From: UBA7672 sp965229115 | GTDB taxonomy: Bacteria; Pseudomonadota; Alphaproteobacteria; Caulobacterales; Hyphomonadaceae | NCBI GenBank assembly: GCA_965229115.1 | Contig: CBDDIR010000003.1 | Span: forward strand, 3,844,001 to 3,908,000 | Direction: 5' to 3' | Length of the DNA: 64,000 bases | Part shown: positions 8,392 through 17,409 of the stretch, piece after piece | Position numbering within the stretch: the stretch's first letter is position 1 | Layout: each line of letters starts with the position of its first letter | Position numbers and translations under genes: made by a program | Notes under the pieces: model-generated | The model's input: the letters and a program-made list of their open reading frames with translations, nothing else | The model's database searches: none | Told to the model about the DNA's origin: nothing

Positions 8392-11300
8392 TTAGAACGA
8401 GAAGCGAGCGCCCAGGTAAGCACGGCGGGGAGCGACCCACGCGTTGGCTTGCTGGTAAGCGTACTGACCGGAGCCGGCCAGCTGCTTCTCGACCGAGGTC
8501 TTGAACTGCTGGTTGAGCACGTTGAAGACGTCGAGGAAGAGCTCGACTTCGCCGAAGGCGAGTTCGAGGTCGTATTTGAAGCGCATGTCGAAGGTGTAGT
8601 AATCCGGACCTTCTTCCGAACCGACATAACCCGGCAGGAAGTACGTGTCGCGGACGCCACCGTAGTAGTACGCAGCGGCCATCGGCGGGAAGAAGCGGCG
8701 GGAGATGGCTTCAGCCGGCGTGTAGAGAGCGCCGCTGTTCCAGTTGAACACGCCCGAGACTTGCAGACCGAAGTCGGTGTCGTACGAACCGTAAGCCTTG
8801 AACTGGTGTTTGATGTTACCAGCCTGCGGGCCGTACACGTTCGGCGCGCGCGGGTCGAGCGCGATCCAGTCGCCTTGGTAGTCGGCGTTGGAGTCGGAGT
8901 TCGAGTTACCCTTGGCGTCGTTGTAGGTGTACGACAGCTGACCCATCCAGTTGTCGGTTTTGTACTTCGTCAGCGTGACTTCGAGACCGTTGTAGTCACG
9001 CTTGCCGCCTTTCAGCGTACCGATGACGTAGTTCGAGTTCGGAGCCGAAGCGTAGCCGAAGTACGAGTACGGCAGGTAGAAGAACGACGACGAGTTGGCG
9101 TGACCCGTGGCGGTGTTGCCGTTCGGATCCGAGTACAGAGCCAGGTCGAAGTCTTCCATGATGTCGCGCGTCTTGCGGTTCGTCGCGGTGACCGACAGGC
9201 CGATGTCCGTGCCGAACGTCGTCGAGAAGCCCAGCATGAACTCGTCGGTGTACGGCGTTTTGGTGCTCGGAGCGAAGAGAGCGTCCGGCGTCGTTGCGCC
9301 GCCGCGGGTACGGAACGTAACCCACTGGCCGTTGATGTTGATCTGTTCTTCGTCGACCGGGCCGGTCAGGGCGCCGGCGAAGTCCGACATGTTGTTGCGG
9401 ATCGGATCGTAGTAACGACCGCCGAAGCCGAAGACCTTCGTACGGCCATCGCCGAACAGGTCATAGACGAGCGACAGACGCGGAGCGATGTCCCAATCGA
9501 ACTTGGCCGAGGTGTCGCCGTTCGAGTCGAAGTGTTCCCACTTCTCTGCGCGGAGACCGGCGTTCACGGTCAGCTGGTTCAGCGTCCAGGTGTCCTGGAG
9601 GTACAGCGATTGACCTTCCGACTGCACTTCGTAGCCACCCGAGATCGTGCGGAGAGCACGATACACGTTGATGTTGTTGTACGGGTTGCCGGTGGTGTTC
9701 GTCAGGTTCATCGCGTTGAGCTGGGCTTCCGTCACCGTGCCCGTCGGGCCGACGCCGAAGGTCGCTTTTGCCGTCGTCGAGGCGTTGATCGCCGCGAGGA
9801 TACGAGCGTTGTCGACCGAGGTCACCGAACGGCTGGTGTAGCCGGTCGCCGTGCCCGTACCCGTCGAGTAGGTTTCCCAGTTCGTCGGGACCGGCAGCGA
9901 GCCAGCCGCGAGCGAAGCGTAGGTCACGTTGCCCGGCACCGTGCCATTTTCGGCGTAGGTGTTGGTCGAGAACGTGTAGCCAGCCTTGAACGTGTGCGAG
10001 CCGAAGTCGGTGTCGAGGAAGTATTCGCCGCTCAGGCCGTACTCTTCACGGTCACGGTGCGTTTCGAGGTTCGAACCGGCGCCGCCGAGGTTGCGCTGGG
10101 CGAGCGTCGAGCCGGCGTTCGAACGGAAGCCGACGTTATCGCGAACCGTCTGGTCAGCCGCAACCTGCGTGAGTTCGGCCTTGTGGTTGAAGTAGTACGC
10201 GTTGAGCAGCAGGTCGCCGAACGTGCGCGTGTAGTCGATCTTGTAGTTGTCGCCGCCTTGCTCGCGGGCCAGGTCGCGGTTGTTGAGCGTGGCCGACGAG
10301 TTCGAGCCCGAGATTTCGGTCGGGTCGGAGAAGTAGGTCGCGGTCAGACGGTCATCCGGCGTGATCTGCCAGGTGCCTTTGAAGAAGGCGTATTCGGCAT
10401 CGTTCTCGACCGAGCGCATCAGGTTGCCGGTCGTGATGTCGAGCACGTCGTCTTTGCGGTTACGCTTCTGGTACGAACCGAAGACCCACAGCGTGTCCTT
10501 GATGATCGGACCACCCAGCGTGACAGCGGTGTCGTAGGTCGAGAAGCCGCCCGAAGTGGAGTGCTCGTCCTTCTGAACGAGGCCGTCGTTCTGGAAGTAG
10601 TAGTTGACCGAGCCGTGCCATTCGTTCGAGCCCGACTTGGTGACGACGCGCGAGATCAGGCCCGAGCCGCCAGCGTATTCAGCGGGGACGCCGCCGACGA
10701 TGACTTGCTGTTCCTGGATGATCTCGGAGTTGAAGTTCGAACCGAACGTGCCGGTCGTCGGGTCGGTAACGTCGACGCCGTCGATGTAGTACACGTTGTC
10801 GGTCGAGGAGCCCGTAGCGCCGTCGACGTCGGCGTAGTTGACGCCCGAACGCGAGGACGGGTTGCCGCCCGCCGAAGGCTTAACGCCCGGCACGAGCTGC
10901 AGGTACGACTGGTACGAACGGCCGGTGGGGAGCGATTCCACGGTGTCCAGCGTCAGCGTCGTGCCGACGGTGGCCGAGGTCACGTCCACGGCGGCGAGCG
11001 ACGAACCGGTGATGACGACGACGTCGCCAGCATCGGCAGTGCCGCCGAGCGCGTAACCGACCGAGAGGTCACGACCCGACACGACGGCGACGTTGCCGGC
11101 GGTGAAGGTGGTGAAGCCCGAAGCGGCGATTTCGATCGAGTAGTTGGTGGCAGGGTCGAGACCGGCGATACGGACCGAACCGTCCGCGCCCGTCGTGCCC
11201 GTGCGGGTGATCAGCGAGTCAGGCGACGAAACCTTGACGTTCGCGCCGGCAACCGGAGCGCCAGCGTTCGAGTTCACGGTAACGCGCAGACCGCCGGTTT

Positions 11301-11427
11301 GCGTTTGCGCCACAGCGTTCGGCGCGAAAACGATCGAACCCGCCGCAAGCATCCCAGGCACGCCAAGCGAGACAACACCCGCCAAAACTGTTTTGGCGAG
11401 CAGTTGCTCGCGCCACTTCATTCTCAT
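8392..11427 (-). CDS. TonB-dependent receptor with N-terminal carboxypeptidase-regulatory-like domain (Oar type)
   Basis: The 1011-residue protein has a signal peptide ending near APNAVAQ, then a beta-sandwich (about 45-125: LRVTVNSNAGAPVAGANVKV) typical of the CarboxypepD_reg-like domain. The plug follows, with YIDGVDVTDPTTG and VPAEYAGGSGLISRVVTKSG, and the barrel ends in the aromatic signature GARFSF. This architecture is that of Oar/OmpA-related receptors abundant in Caulobacterales and Xanthomonads, which import large ligands across the outer membrane with TonB energy. The ligand cannot be read from sequence. AGGGG stands 7 nt before the ATG. No Fur-type site was recognised. Confidence 0.9.
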   Translation of the reverse strand: MRMKWREQLLAKTVLAGVVSLGVPGMLAAGSIVFAPNAVAQTQTGGLRVTVNSNAGAPVAGANVKVSSPDSLITRTGTTGADGSVRIAGLDPATNYSIEIAASGFTTFTAGNVAVVSGRDLSVGYALGGTADAGDVVVITGSSLAAVDVTSATVGTTLTLDTVESLPTGRSYQSYLQLVPGVKPSAGGNPSSRSGVNYADVDGATGSSTDNVYYIDGVDVTDPTTGTFGSNFNSEIIQEQQVIVGGVPAEYAGGSGLISRVVTKSGSNEWHGSVNYYFQNDGLVQKDEHSTSGGFSTYDTAVTLGGPIIKDTLWVFGSYQKRNRKDDVLDITTGNLMRSVENDAEYAFFKGTWQITPDDRLTATYFSDPTEISGSNSSATLNNRDLAREQGGDNYKIDYTRTFGDLLLNAYYFNHKAELTQVAADQTVRDNVGFRSNAGSTLAQRNLGGAGSNLETHRDREEYGLSGEYFLDTDFGSHTFKAGYTFSTNTYAENGTVPGNVTYASLAAGSLPVPTNWETYSTGTGTATGYTSRSVTSVDNARILAAINASTTAKATFGVGPTGTVTEAQLNAMNLTNTTGNPYNNINVYRALRTISGGYEVQSEGQSLYLQDTWTLNQLTVNAGLRAEKWEHFDSNGDTSAKFDWDIAPRLSLVYDLFGDGRTKVFGFGGRYYDPIRNNMSDFAGALTGPVDEEQININGQWVTFRTRGGATTPDALFAPSTKTPYTDEFMLGFSTTFGTDIGLSVTATNRKTRDIMEDFDLALYSDPNGNTATGHANSSSFFYLPYSYFGYASAPNSNYVIGTLKGGKRDYNGLEVTLTKYKTDNWMGQLSYTYNDAKGNSNSDSNADYQGDWIALDPRAPNVYGPQAGNIKHQFKAYGSYDTDFGLQVSGVFNWNSGALYTPAEAISRRFFPPMAAAYYYGGVRDTYFLPGYVGSEEGPDYYTFDMRFKYDLELAFGEVELFLDVFNVLNQQFKTSVEKQLAGSGQYAYQQANAWVAPRRAYLGARFSF

Positions 11428-11789
11428 GATGACCCCTCAAAGCAAAAATGACAGCGACTGCACGCAAGGTCCGCTCAATGCCAAAAAGCGGCCTTGGATT
11501 TGTCACGTGGCGGACATTCCCGTCAGAACTGCGCCAGCGTCAATGTTCCCAAACGCCTAGCGAAGGTTTTTTCAACAACCCGTTCCGCTGTGCAGCATTT
11601 CTGCATCACTGACCTTCCCGCAGGCACAATTTACCCGGACCCAGCCCCGGAGCTGCCCAGATACCAAGCAGTTCTCCGTGCGACATACCCTACTGGCAGG
11701 GAATGACCGTGCCTGAATCCGGGCTTTTCGTGTGACAGTTTTCGATACGTTTTGAGGCACTTCCGCGAAGGAAGCCCCTCAAATGACCC
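11428..11789. other. Intergenic region upstream of the Oar-like receptor, no gene seen
   Basis: The stretch lies between the receptor start and the stop of the terminase gene. It must hold the receptor promoter, but no clear -35/-10 pair stands out. A small palindrome TGCAG-CATTT-CTGCA occurs near 11591-11605. Short open frames are present on both strands but lack start signals and coding character. Confidence 0.5.
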
Positions 11790-13541
11790 TCACAGGCGCC
11801 TGATTCCGGGCGCCGCTGCCGCATTTGTGACCAAACGTAACGCTGCGACAGCCCAGACCAGAGCGTCGGCACGATCGTTTCCCGCCTCGTCCCCCGCCTC
11901 GACGCCCATACCGAGCAGTTGACCTTCCAGTTCACGGAAATGGCCACAATGCCGCACCAATCCGCGCTGGTAGAGCACGGACACGGGTTCTGCGCGCACG
12001 CACTTTCCTTTCGTGGCGTGCACCAGCTCGATCGGGCATGTGACTCCCGCCGAGAGTAAAGTCTGGCGCACCATTTCTCCCCCCTGGTTCGCCTCGGCGA
12101 CGATTTTTGCGGCGCCGAAATCCTGTACTGCCTGCAGGGCTGCTTTTGCCCATTCGATCGGCTTCGCCCCGACGCAGGAACGATCCGCCAGCACATATCC
12201 AACCCGCTCGCGCTTCTTCCTCCTGGCGCCCGACGAGTCCGCGACCTCCCGCACCTCGATCGCCCTGCCCGCCACGACGATGCCGCACGCCGAGCCGTTG
12301 AGCCCGGCCGGCGGATCGATTGCTACAACCACAGTTTCGAGCGAGGTCATGCCGCCCGCCGGCGCGAGGCAGCGCGTTGAGACGAAGTCCTCCTTCCGGA
12401 ACAGGCCGCCATCATCCTCGACCAGCACGCCGTTCAGTTCCTGCTCGGCCAGGCGCGTGCCGCCATAAAGCGCGTGCAGCCCCTCGATGAAGGTGGGCGC
12501 GAGATTGGCCGCGTTCACCGACGTGCCCGCCTGCGTCATCACGCAGGAGACTTCCTCGCGAAGATCGCGAAGCGCCTTCAGCGATTTCGGCGTGGTGGTG
12601 ATGAGCAGGCGCGGATCCTTGCCGAGGCGCAGGCCGAGACGCAGATTGCTCAACACGGCGTGCGGCTTCTTCCACGTGCAGAACTCGTCCGCCCACGCCG
12701 CCATGAATTGCGGACCGCGCAGACGCTCGGGCTGTTCGGCGGAGAAGCCATAGACGACGGCGCCATTATCCCAGCGCAGCCTGCGGCGCGTGCTTTCGTA
12801 TTTCGGAGGCTTGCGCCCCGGCAGGAAGTGCACGCCTGCGGGACCTTCGATCATCACTTCGCGCAGATCGTGTTCGGTTGCGGCGACGATGGCGAAGATG
12901 CCGTTGGGCGTCGTCTCCGCGAGCGAGGCGATCCATTCGGCGCCCGCGCGCGTCTTGCCGGCGCCGCGTCCGCCCTGGAAGAGCCAGGTCGACCATTTGC
13001 CCGCAGGCGCGCGCTGGGCAGGATGTGCGATCGCCGCCCACTTGCTCGCGCCCGTCTCATCCACCTGCGCGGGATCGGGATGCGGCAGCAGGGGCGGCGG
13101 CGCTTGGCGGACTGTCTTGCTCCAGCCTTCGCGCCAGGCGCGCGTCTCGACCGTTTTCATCGCCATGCCATAGCGGTCGGCGATTTCGCCTGCGGTGAAG
13201 TCTCCGTCTTCATAGTCGCGCCGCGCCGCCTTCCAGACTTCGGGCGAGGTCCAGCGGCGTTTGGTCGGCAAGCCTTCGCGCGTGATGCGCGCCTGCGCTG
13301 CGCTGGCGATCTTCATGCAAGTGGTGGCGAGCTGCTGCAGCCCCTGCCCGATCGAGAGCAGCGCCGCGATCATCGCGTCTAGTGAAATGCCGCCTCCGGC
13401 GGCGGGTATCGAAACGCCGACTCCGTCGGCGGGTATTGAAACGCCGCCGGCTGCTGCGGACGGTTGTGCGTCTGCCCCATCCACGCGCGGCCGCATCTCG
13501 CTGGCCGTCGTGCCGGGGACTTCATGTGTGTGTTCACTCAT
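11790..13541 (-). CDS. Gene-transfer-agent/phage-type terminase large subunit with N-terminal helix-turn-helix
   Basis: The C-terminal 400 residues are a TerL of the GTA (RcGTA g2-like) class. Walker A is FQGGRGAGKTRAGAEW near 188-203, Walker B is AAWADEFCTW (D285, E286), and the nuclease acidic residues sit in VVAIDPPAG, VAEANQGGEM and NDRADALVWAV. Ahead of it, residues 97-145 (SPEVWKAARRDYEDGDFTA...) look like a helix-turn-helix of the kind found in small terminases, joined by a Pro-rich linker. Residues 33-55 contain a duplicated GVSIPA. I chose ATG 13541; a TTG at 13598 would add 19 residues. No portal, protease or capsid gene is in the window, so this terminase is isolated. Its role (GTA relic, or dispersed GTA gene) is inferred. 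Confidence 0.85.
   Translation of the reverse strand: MSEHTHEVPGTTASEMRPRVDGADAQPSAAAGGVSIPADGVGVSIPAAGGGISLDAMIAALLSIGQGLQQLATTCMKIASAAQARITREGLPTKRRWTSPEVWKAARRDYEDGDFTAGEIADRYGMAMKTVETRAWREGWSKTVRQAPPPLLPHPDPAQVDETGASKWAAIAHPAQRAPAGKWSTWLFQGGRGAGKTRAGAEWIASLAETTPNGIFAIVAATEHDLREVMIEGPAGVHFLPGRKPPKYESTRRRLRWDNGAVVYGFSAEQPERLRGPQFMAAWADEFCTWKKPHAVLSNLRLGLRLGKDPRLLITTTPKSLKALRDLREEVSCVMTQAGTSVNAANLAPTFIEGLHALYGGTRLAEQELNGVLVEDDGGLFRKEDFVSTRCLAPAGGMTSLETVVVAIDPPAGLNGSACGIVVAGRAIEVREVADSSGARRKKRERVGYVLADRSCVGAKPIEWAKAALQAVQDFGAAKIVAEANQGGEMVRQTLLSAGVTCPIELVHATKGKCVRAEPVSVLYQRGLVRHCGHFRELEGQLLGMGVEAGDEAGNDRADALVWAVAALRLVTNAAAAPGIRRL
13396..13446. repeat. Tandem duplication inside the terminase N-terminus
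   Basis: Two near-identical copies of CGGCGGGTATCGAAACGCCG lie about 31 bp apart (second copy ATTG for ATCG). They encode the repeated GVSIPA segment in frame. Confidence 0.7.
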
Positions 13542-13698
13542 CCACGAGTGTAGTGTCAGCCCACGCCCCGGTAGAATCTGGCGCGGCCTATCCCCCAACC
13601 TTGCAGCGATTTCCCCTGCAGCCGCGCGCTTCCCGAAAAACCTGTCCTACAAATTGCAGCCGCCCCATCCCCCAAATGCGGGCCTGCGAGCATCGCTT

Positions 13699-13710
13699 CG
13701 AATGTCCGTT
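13699..13710. repeat. Left arm of the palindrome split by the insertion sequence
   Basis: CGAATGTCCGTT here is complementary, with one mismatch, to AACGGACGTTCG at 15293-15304 on the far side of the insertion sequence. A related unit occurs at 16632-16680. Confidence 0.6.
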
Positions 13711-13713
13711 ACT

Positions 13714-15289
13714 GGCCGAGGCTGTGTGAAAACGCCGAAGCAGTTCACACTTTCCGTGTTGGCGCGGGAGGTCTGCAATGAAACGGTTCGTCGAGGGTGA
13801 AGCTCGCGATCAGGGCGGATTGTTTCCAGCGCATCTCGAGGATTTTGTCGGGGAAGACAATCCGGTCCGCGCAGTCGACGCCTTTGTCGAGATGCTGGAT
13901 TTGCGCAAGCTCGGCTTTTCGAGCGTAGATCCGAAGACGACCGGACGTCCGAGCTATCATCCGGCGATACTTCTGAAGCTCTATGTCTATGGCTATCTCA
14001 ACGCCATTCCATCCAGCCGTCGGCTCGAACGCGAGGCGGGACGCAATGTCGAGCTGATGTGGCTTACCGGGCGTCTGGCCCCCGATCACAAGACGATCGC
14101 CGACTTCCGCAAGGACCACGGCCGCGCCATTCAGCAAACGTGCGCGCAGTTCGTCGGCCTGTGCCGGGGGTTGGGCCTGTTCTCCAAGGCGATCGTGGCG
14201 CTCGACGGCAGCAAGTTCAAAGCGGTGAACAGCCGCGACAACAACTTCACGGTCAACAAGGTGGCTAAGCGCATCGAGCAGGCCGAGATCCATATCGCCC
14301 GTTATCTGACGGCTTTGGAGCGGGCCGATCGCCAGGGTGGCGAAGTCGCAGAAGAAAAAACGCCACGACTGAAGGACAAGATCGAGCGCCTGCGCCAGCG
14401 GATCGAAGACCTCAAGGCGATGGGCGCGAAGCTGGAGACGAGTCCGGGTGGGCAGGTGTCGCTCGCCGATCCTGATGCGCGCGCCATGTCGAGCCACGGC
14501 AAAGGCACTGATGTGGTTGGTTACAACGTCCAGATCGCTGTCGACGCCGAGCATCACCTCATCGTGGCGCACGACGTCAACAATATCGGGAGCGATCGCG
14601 CCCAGCTCGCGTCCATGGGGGAAAAGGCGCTCGAGGCGAGCGGACAAGCGGCGATAACCGTGCTTGCTGACCGGGGCTATTACAGCGGCGATCAGATCGT
14701 CGCCTGCGAGGGCAAGGGCGTCGATCCTATCGTCCCAAAGACCGACACCTCCGGTGGCTCACTGCGCGGGCGCTTTACGATCCAGGACTTCTTCTATGAC
14801 CGCGACCACGATCACTACACGTGCCCCGCTGGCCATCGCCTAACGCAAGCGCCAAAGCGCTCCACACGTGGACCTGATCCCGACTATGTTCGCTACCGTA
14901 ACCGGGACGCTTGCAGAGCCTGCGAACTCAAATCCAGGTGCACGGACGAGCCCGTCCAGCAGATCAGAAGGTGGAAGCACTCCGATGTGCTCGATGCAAT
15001 GCAACAGCGCCTTGAACGAATGCCGAAGGCCATGAGCGTGCGCCGCCGCACAGCTGAACACCCGTTCGGCACGATCAAGGCATGGATGGGCGCAACTCAC
15101 TTCCTGACGCGGACGCTTCCGAAGGTGAAGACCGAGATGAGCCTGCAGGTGCTCGCCTACAATCTGAAGCGCATGATGGCGTTGTTCGGCATCGGCCCGC
15201 TAATCCGGGCGATGGCCGCCTGATCGGCCGGAGATCGCTCTAACTTACCTGCCCCGCGAGCAGGCCAGAGTTTTTACACGGCCTCGGCC
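13714..15289 (+). mobile_element. IS1182-family insertion sequence
   Basis: The element is bounded by imperfect inverted repeats. The left end (13714-13735, beginning GGCCGAGGCTGTGTGAAAAC) and the reverse complement of the right end (15268-15289, beginning GGCCGAGGCCGTGTAAAAAC) agree at 19 of 22 positions. It carries one transposase gene. Beyond both ends lies a nearly perfect 12 bp palindrome arm, so the exact boundary could be set a few bases further out. No simple direct repeat was seen. The intact frame suggests the copy is recent or still active. Confidence 0.85.
13778..15223 (+). CDS. IS1182-family transposase
   Basis: The 481-residue DDE transposase begins with the IS1182 N-terminal domain (GRPSYHPAILLKLYVYGYLN, then SRRLEREAGRNVELMWLTG). 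The first Asp is in VALDGSKFKAVNS, the second in TVLADRGYYSG, and the final Glu in RRTAEHPFGTIK. A Cys cluster (CRACELKSRC) typical of the family lies between. GGGAGG stands before the ATG. The frame is complete with no disruption. The gene fills the element between the two terminal repeats. Confidence 0.95.
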   Translation: MKRFVEGEARDQGGLFPAHLEDFVGEDNPVRAVDAFVEMLDLRKLGFSSVDPKTTGRPSYHPAILLKLYVYGYLNAIPSSRRLEREAGRNVELMWLTGRLAPDHKTIADFRKDHGRAIQQTCAQFVGLCRGLGLFSKAIVALDGSKFKAVNSRDNNFTVNKVAKRIEQAEIHIARYLTALERADRQGGEVAEEKTPRLKDKIERLRQRIEDLKAMGAKLETSPGGQVSLADPDARAMSSHGKGTDVVGYNVQIAVDAEHHLIVAHDVNNIGSDRAQLASMGEKALEASGQAAITVLADRGYYSGDQIVACEGKGVDPIVPKTDTSGGSLRGRFTIQDFFYDRDHDHYTCPAGHRLTQAPKRSTRGPDPDYVRYRNRDACRACELKSRCTDEPVQQIRRWKHSDVLDAMQQRLERMPKAMSVRRRTAEHPFGTIKAWMGATHFLTRTLPKVKTEMSLQVLAYNLKRMMALFGIGPLIRAMAA

Positions 15290-15412
15290 CAAAACGGACG
15301 TTCGCGCATCCTCCGAATGCGGCATGCTCATCGAGACCGCTACGCCGGTCGATTACGGTAACAGAAATTAAACAAGCTACGGCACCGTTGCGGAAACAAG
15401 GGCGCGAACTCG

Positions 15413-15925
15413 ATGAAGCAGATTCATACAATCGGTTACGAAGCAGCCGACCTCAGCGATTTCGTTCGGACATTGCTAGCTAGCGATGTCGACGTCTTGG
15501 TCGACCTCCGCGCTGTAGCGGTTAGTCGTCGGAAGGGGTTCAGCAAAACTGCTCTGGCTACGCGCATGCAAGATGCAGGAATTGGTTATCAGCATTTCCG
15601 CAGCTTGGGCGACCCGAAGCCGGGCCGTGACGCCGCGCGTGAAGGGCGATTCGCAGAATTCCGTCGTGTCTATAGCGCGCATCTGAAGACAGATGAGGCG
15701 AAAGTCGCTCTTAAAGAGCTATCCGAACTGGTGGGGCAAAAACGCGTTGCTTTGTTGTGTTACGAAGCCGACGCAACCAACTGCCACCGAACGATGGTTG
15801 GAGCTGAGATTGCCAAGCAACGAAAAATGACCATCGTTCATCTCCAGGTTGAGCGGGGAAACATGGGTGTCCAAAACGGATCGCGAGCGCGTCGTAGTGC
15901 TGGTGAAGGCTTGGCCGCAGCCTAG
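15413..15925 (+). CDS. DUF488 family protein
   Basis: The 170-residue protein shows DUF488 landmarks: IHTIGYEAADL at the start, VLVDLRAVAVSRRKGFSK near 30-48, and LLCYEADATNCHR near 120-132. The biochemical role of the family is not established. It overlaps the following gene by 59 bp, so the two are translated together. Base composition is visibly less GC-rich than the flanking housekeeping genes, suggesting acquisition. The last 20 residues are encoded in the overlap and look less conserved in character. Confidence 0.85.
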   Translation: MKQIHTIGYEAADLSDFVRTLLASDVDVLVDLRAVAVSRRKGFSKTALATRMQDAGIGYQHFRSLGDPKPGRDAAREGRFAEFRRVYSAHLKTDEAKVALKELSELVGQKRVALLCYEADATNCHRTMVGAEIAKQRKMTIVHLQVERGNMGVQNGSRARRSAGEGLAAA

Positions 15926-16622
15926 CCAGAAGTACGGCGAGACTGTTTGCTGTGCCGGAGTTACGCCTGAAGGGGAGTGGCGTCGCCTATTCCCAATTCG
16001 CTTCCGCCATTTGTCGGGCGATGCTCAGTTTCAGCGCTGGAACCTCCTTGAGTACCGACCGGAAAAGCCTCGCGATGACAAGCGGCCCGAAAGCCGTCGC
16101 GTTGATGAGCCGACTCTCAAGGTGCTGGCAAAAGTGCCTGATCGTCAGCGTGCAGATCTCCTGCAGAAACTGATACGCGGGTCAGCGCAGGAAGCGGCGG
16201 CGAAAGGCGAAACTCTCGCGTTGATTAGGCCGCGCGAAGTTCGCTTCACGTGGAGAGTCAAGCCGAAGTCCGAGATTGATGCTGAAACTGCCCGCCGTCA
16301 GAGAACAGCAGCACAAGGCAGTTTGCTGGACAAAGAGCTCAATGAGATTGAGCCCTGCCCATACATTCTGAAAATGAGTTTTGTTGATAATGCGGGGCCG
16401 CACGCGATGGCGTGCGGCGATTGGGAGACGGCTGCCGCGTTCTTCAATCTGCGTAGGAAGTATGGAGAGCAACACGCGCTTGAGCACCTCAAGAAGACAT
16501 ATGAGGAAGAGTATGCCGACGGAATTGCGTTGGCGCTCGGCAACGTCGCGAAACGCCCCAAGCAATGGCTCATGCTCGGTGTGCTTAGACTTAAGCACAC
16601 AAACCAAACGTCGCTCTTTTAG
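15867..16622 (+). CDS. Hypothetical protein paired with DUF488 (possible dual OB-fold protein)
   Basis: The start is taken as GTG 15867, with GGGGAA six bases upstream, inside the DUF488 gene; the frame also opens at TTG 15849. The 251-residue product has two beta-rich halves. One begins ERVVVLVKAWPQPSQKYGETVC and the other contains CPYILKMSFVDNAGPHAMACGDWETAAAF and ends LKHTNQTSLF. Residues around GVTPEGEWRRLFPIRFR resemble proteins I remember next to DUF488 genes and described as dual-OB domain proteins; that label is from memory and unverified. No catalytic motif is evident, and nucleic-acid binding would be the natural guess. Confidence 0.7.
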   Translation: MSKTDRERVVVLVKAWPQPSQKYGETVCCAGVTPEGEWRRLFPIRFRHLSGDAQFQRWNLLEYRPEKPRDDKRPESRRVDEPTLKVLAKVPDRQRADLLQKLIRGSAQEAAAKGETLALIRPREVRFTWRVKPKSEIDAETARRQRTAAQGSLLDKELNEIEPCPYILKMSFVDNAGPHAMACGDWETAAAFFNLRRKYGEQHALEHLKKTYEEEYADGIALALGNVAKRPKQWLMLGVLRLKHTNQTSLF

Positions 16623-16631
16623 TCCACGGTC

Positions 16632-16680
16632 TGCGAATGTCCGTTCTCGGCGAATAGCGGACGTCCGTTCTTGGCCAGTA
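16632..16680. repeat. Palindromic repeat unit related to the insertion-sequence target
   Basis: The segment contains GAATGTCCGTTCTCGGC and, 25 bp on, ACGTCCGTTCTTGGCC. GTCCG...CGGAC pairing gives a hairpin. The same words flank the insertion sequence at 13699-13719 and 15285-15304, pointing to a dispersed intergenic repeat. Confidence 0.55.
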
Positions 16681-16725
16681 ACCTCCGGGGCTTTAGGATC
16701 CTGGATCCACGGTTGGGGTCTTAAG

Positions 16726-17367
16726 ATGACGCAAGACGAAATCGTCGACGCCTTATGCGAACGGCTTGTGGTCGAACAACGCTGTCACACGATCATCCTC
16801 TACGGGTCACGTGCGCGTGGCGATGCGGAAGCGGACAGCGACTACGACCTGATTGCATTCCATGACGGTCAAGGGCCGGTTAGGCATGAGACGGGTCGCT
16901 GGCGTAGCGCGCTGTTGGATGTTTTCATCTATCCCGAAGATCGACTTCAATCGGTCGATGATTCAATGCTTCATGTTCGCGGCGGCCGCGTCCTTCGTCA
17001 GCGCGGCGCACTGGGAGATGCGTTCCTTGATCGTTTGGAGCTGCTGCACGCCAGCGCACCACCCGCCTTGGCTGACGACGAGATCGAGGCTCGCAAAAAC
17101 TGGGCGATGAAGATGCTTGATCGCGCCTCTCGGGGTAATGTCGAGGGCAATTACCGACGCGTCTGGTTGCTGACGAGCTTGCTGGAGAACTATTTTCTCC
17201 TGCGCGGACGGCGCTATCCTGGACCGAACGAAGCGTTCAAGATCCTCAAGCATTCCGATCCCGAAGTTTATGCCTCATTCGACAAGGCTCTCGAACAGGG
17301 CGCTCAGCACGCGACGCTCGTCGCGCTGGTCGAGAAGATCAACAAAGCGACTGCGCCTGCCTCGTGA
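16726..17367 (+). CDS. Nucleotidyltransferase domain protein (MNT-like) with helical C-terminus
   Basis: The 213-residue protein opens with a polymerase-beta-type nucleotidyltransferase domain. GSRARGDAEADSDYDL (residues 26-41) supplies the GS motif and two metal-binding Asp, and LLDVFIYPED supplies the third acidic residue. The C-terminal half (ARKNWAMKMLDRASRG..., RRVWLLTSLLENYFLLRGRRY) is an all-helical domain of HEPN/KNTase_C type. Such proteins transfer nucleotides to small molecules, proteins or RNA; the target is not predictable here. GGGGTC precedes the ATG. It lies 103 bp after the DUF488 partner gene, across the palindromic repeat. Confidence 0.82.
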   Translation: MTQDEIVDALCERLVVEQRCHTIILYGSRARGDAEADSDYDLIAFHDGQGPVRHETGRWRSALLDVFIYPEDRLQSVDDSMLHVRGGRVLRQRGALGDAFLDRLELLHASAPPALADDEIEARKNWAMKMLDRASRGNVEGNYRRVWLLTSLLENYFLLRGRRYPGPNEAFKILKHSDPEVYASFDKALEQGAQHATLVALVEKINKATAPAS

Positions 17368-17409
17368 CTTCACGGGCGCGGCCTGACGCGCATTCCGGGT
17401 GTGAGCCGG

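Noticed and set aside
7957..11451. A plus-strand open frame of 1164 codons
   Set aside because: It is exactly antisense to the Oar-like TonB receptor and part of the lipoprotein gene; its product is Arg/Val-rich and has no family features. It is a GC-driven mirror frame.
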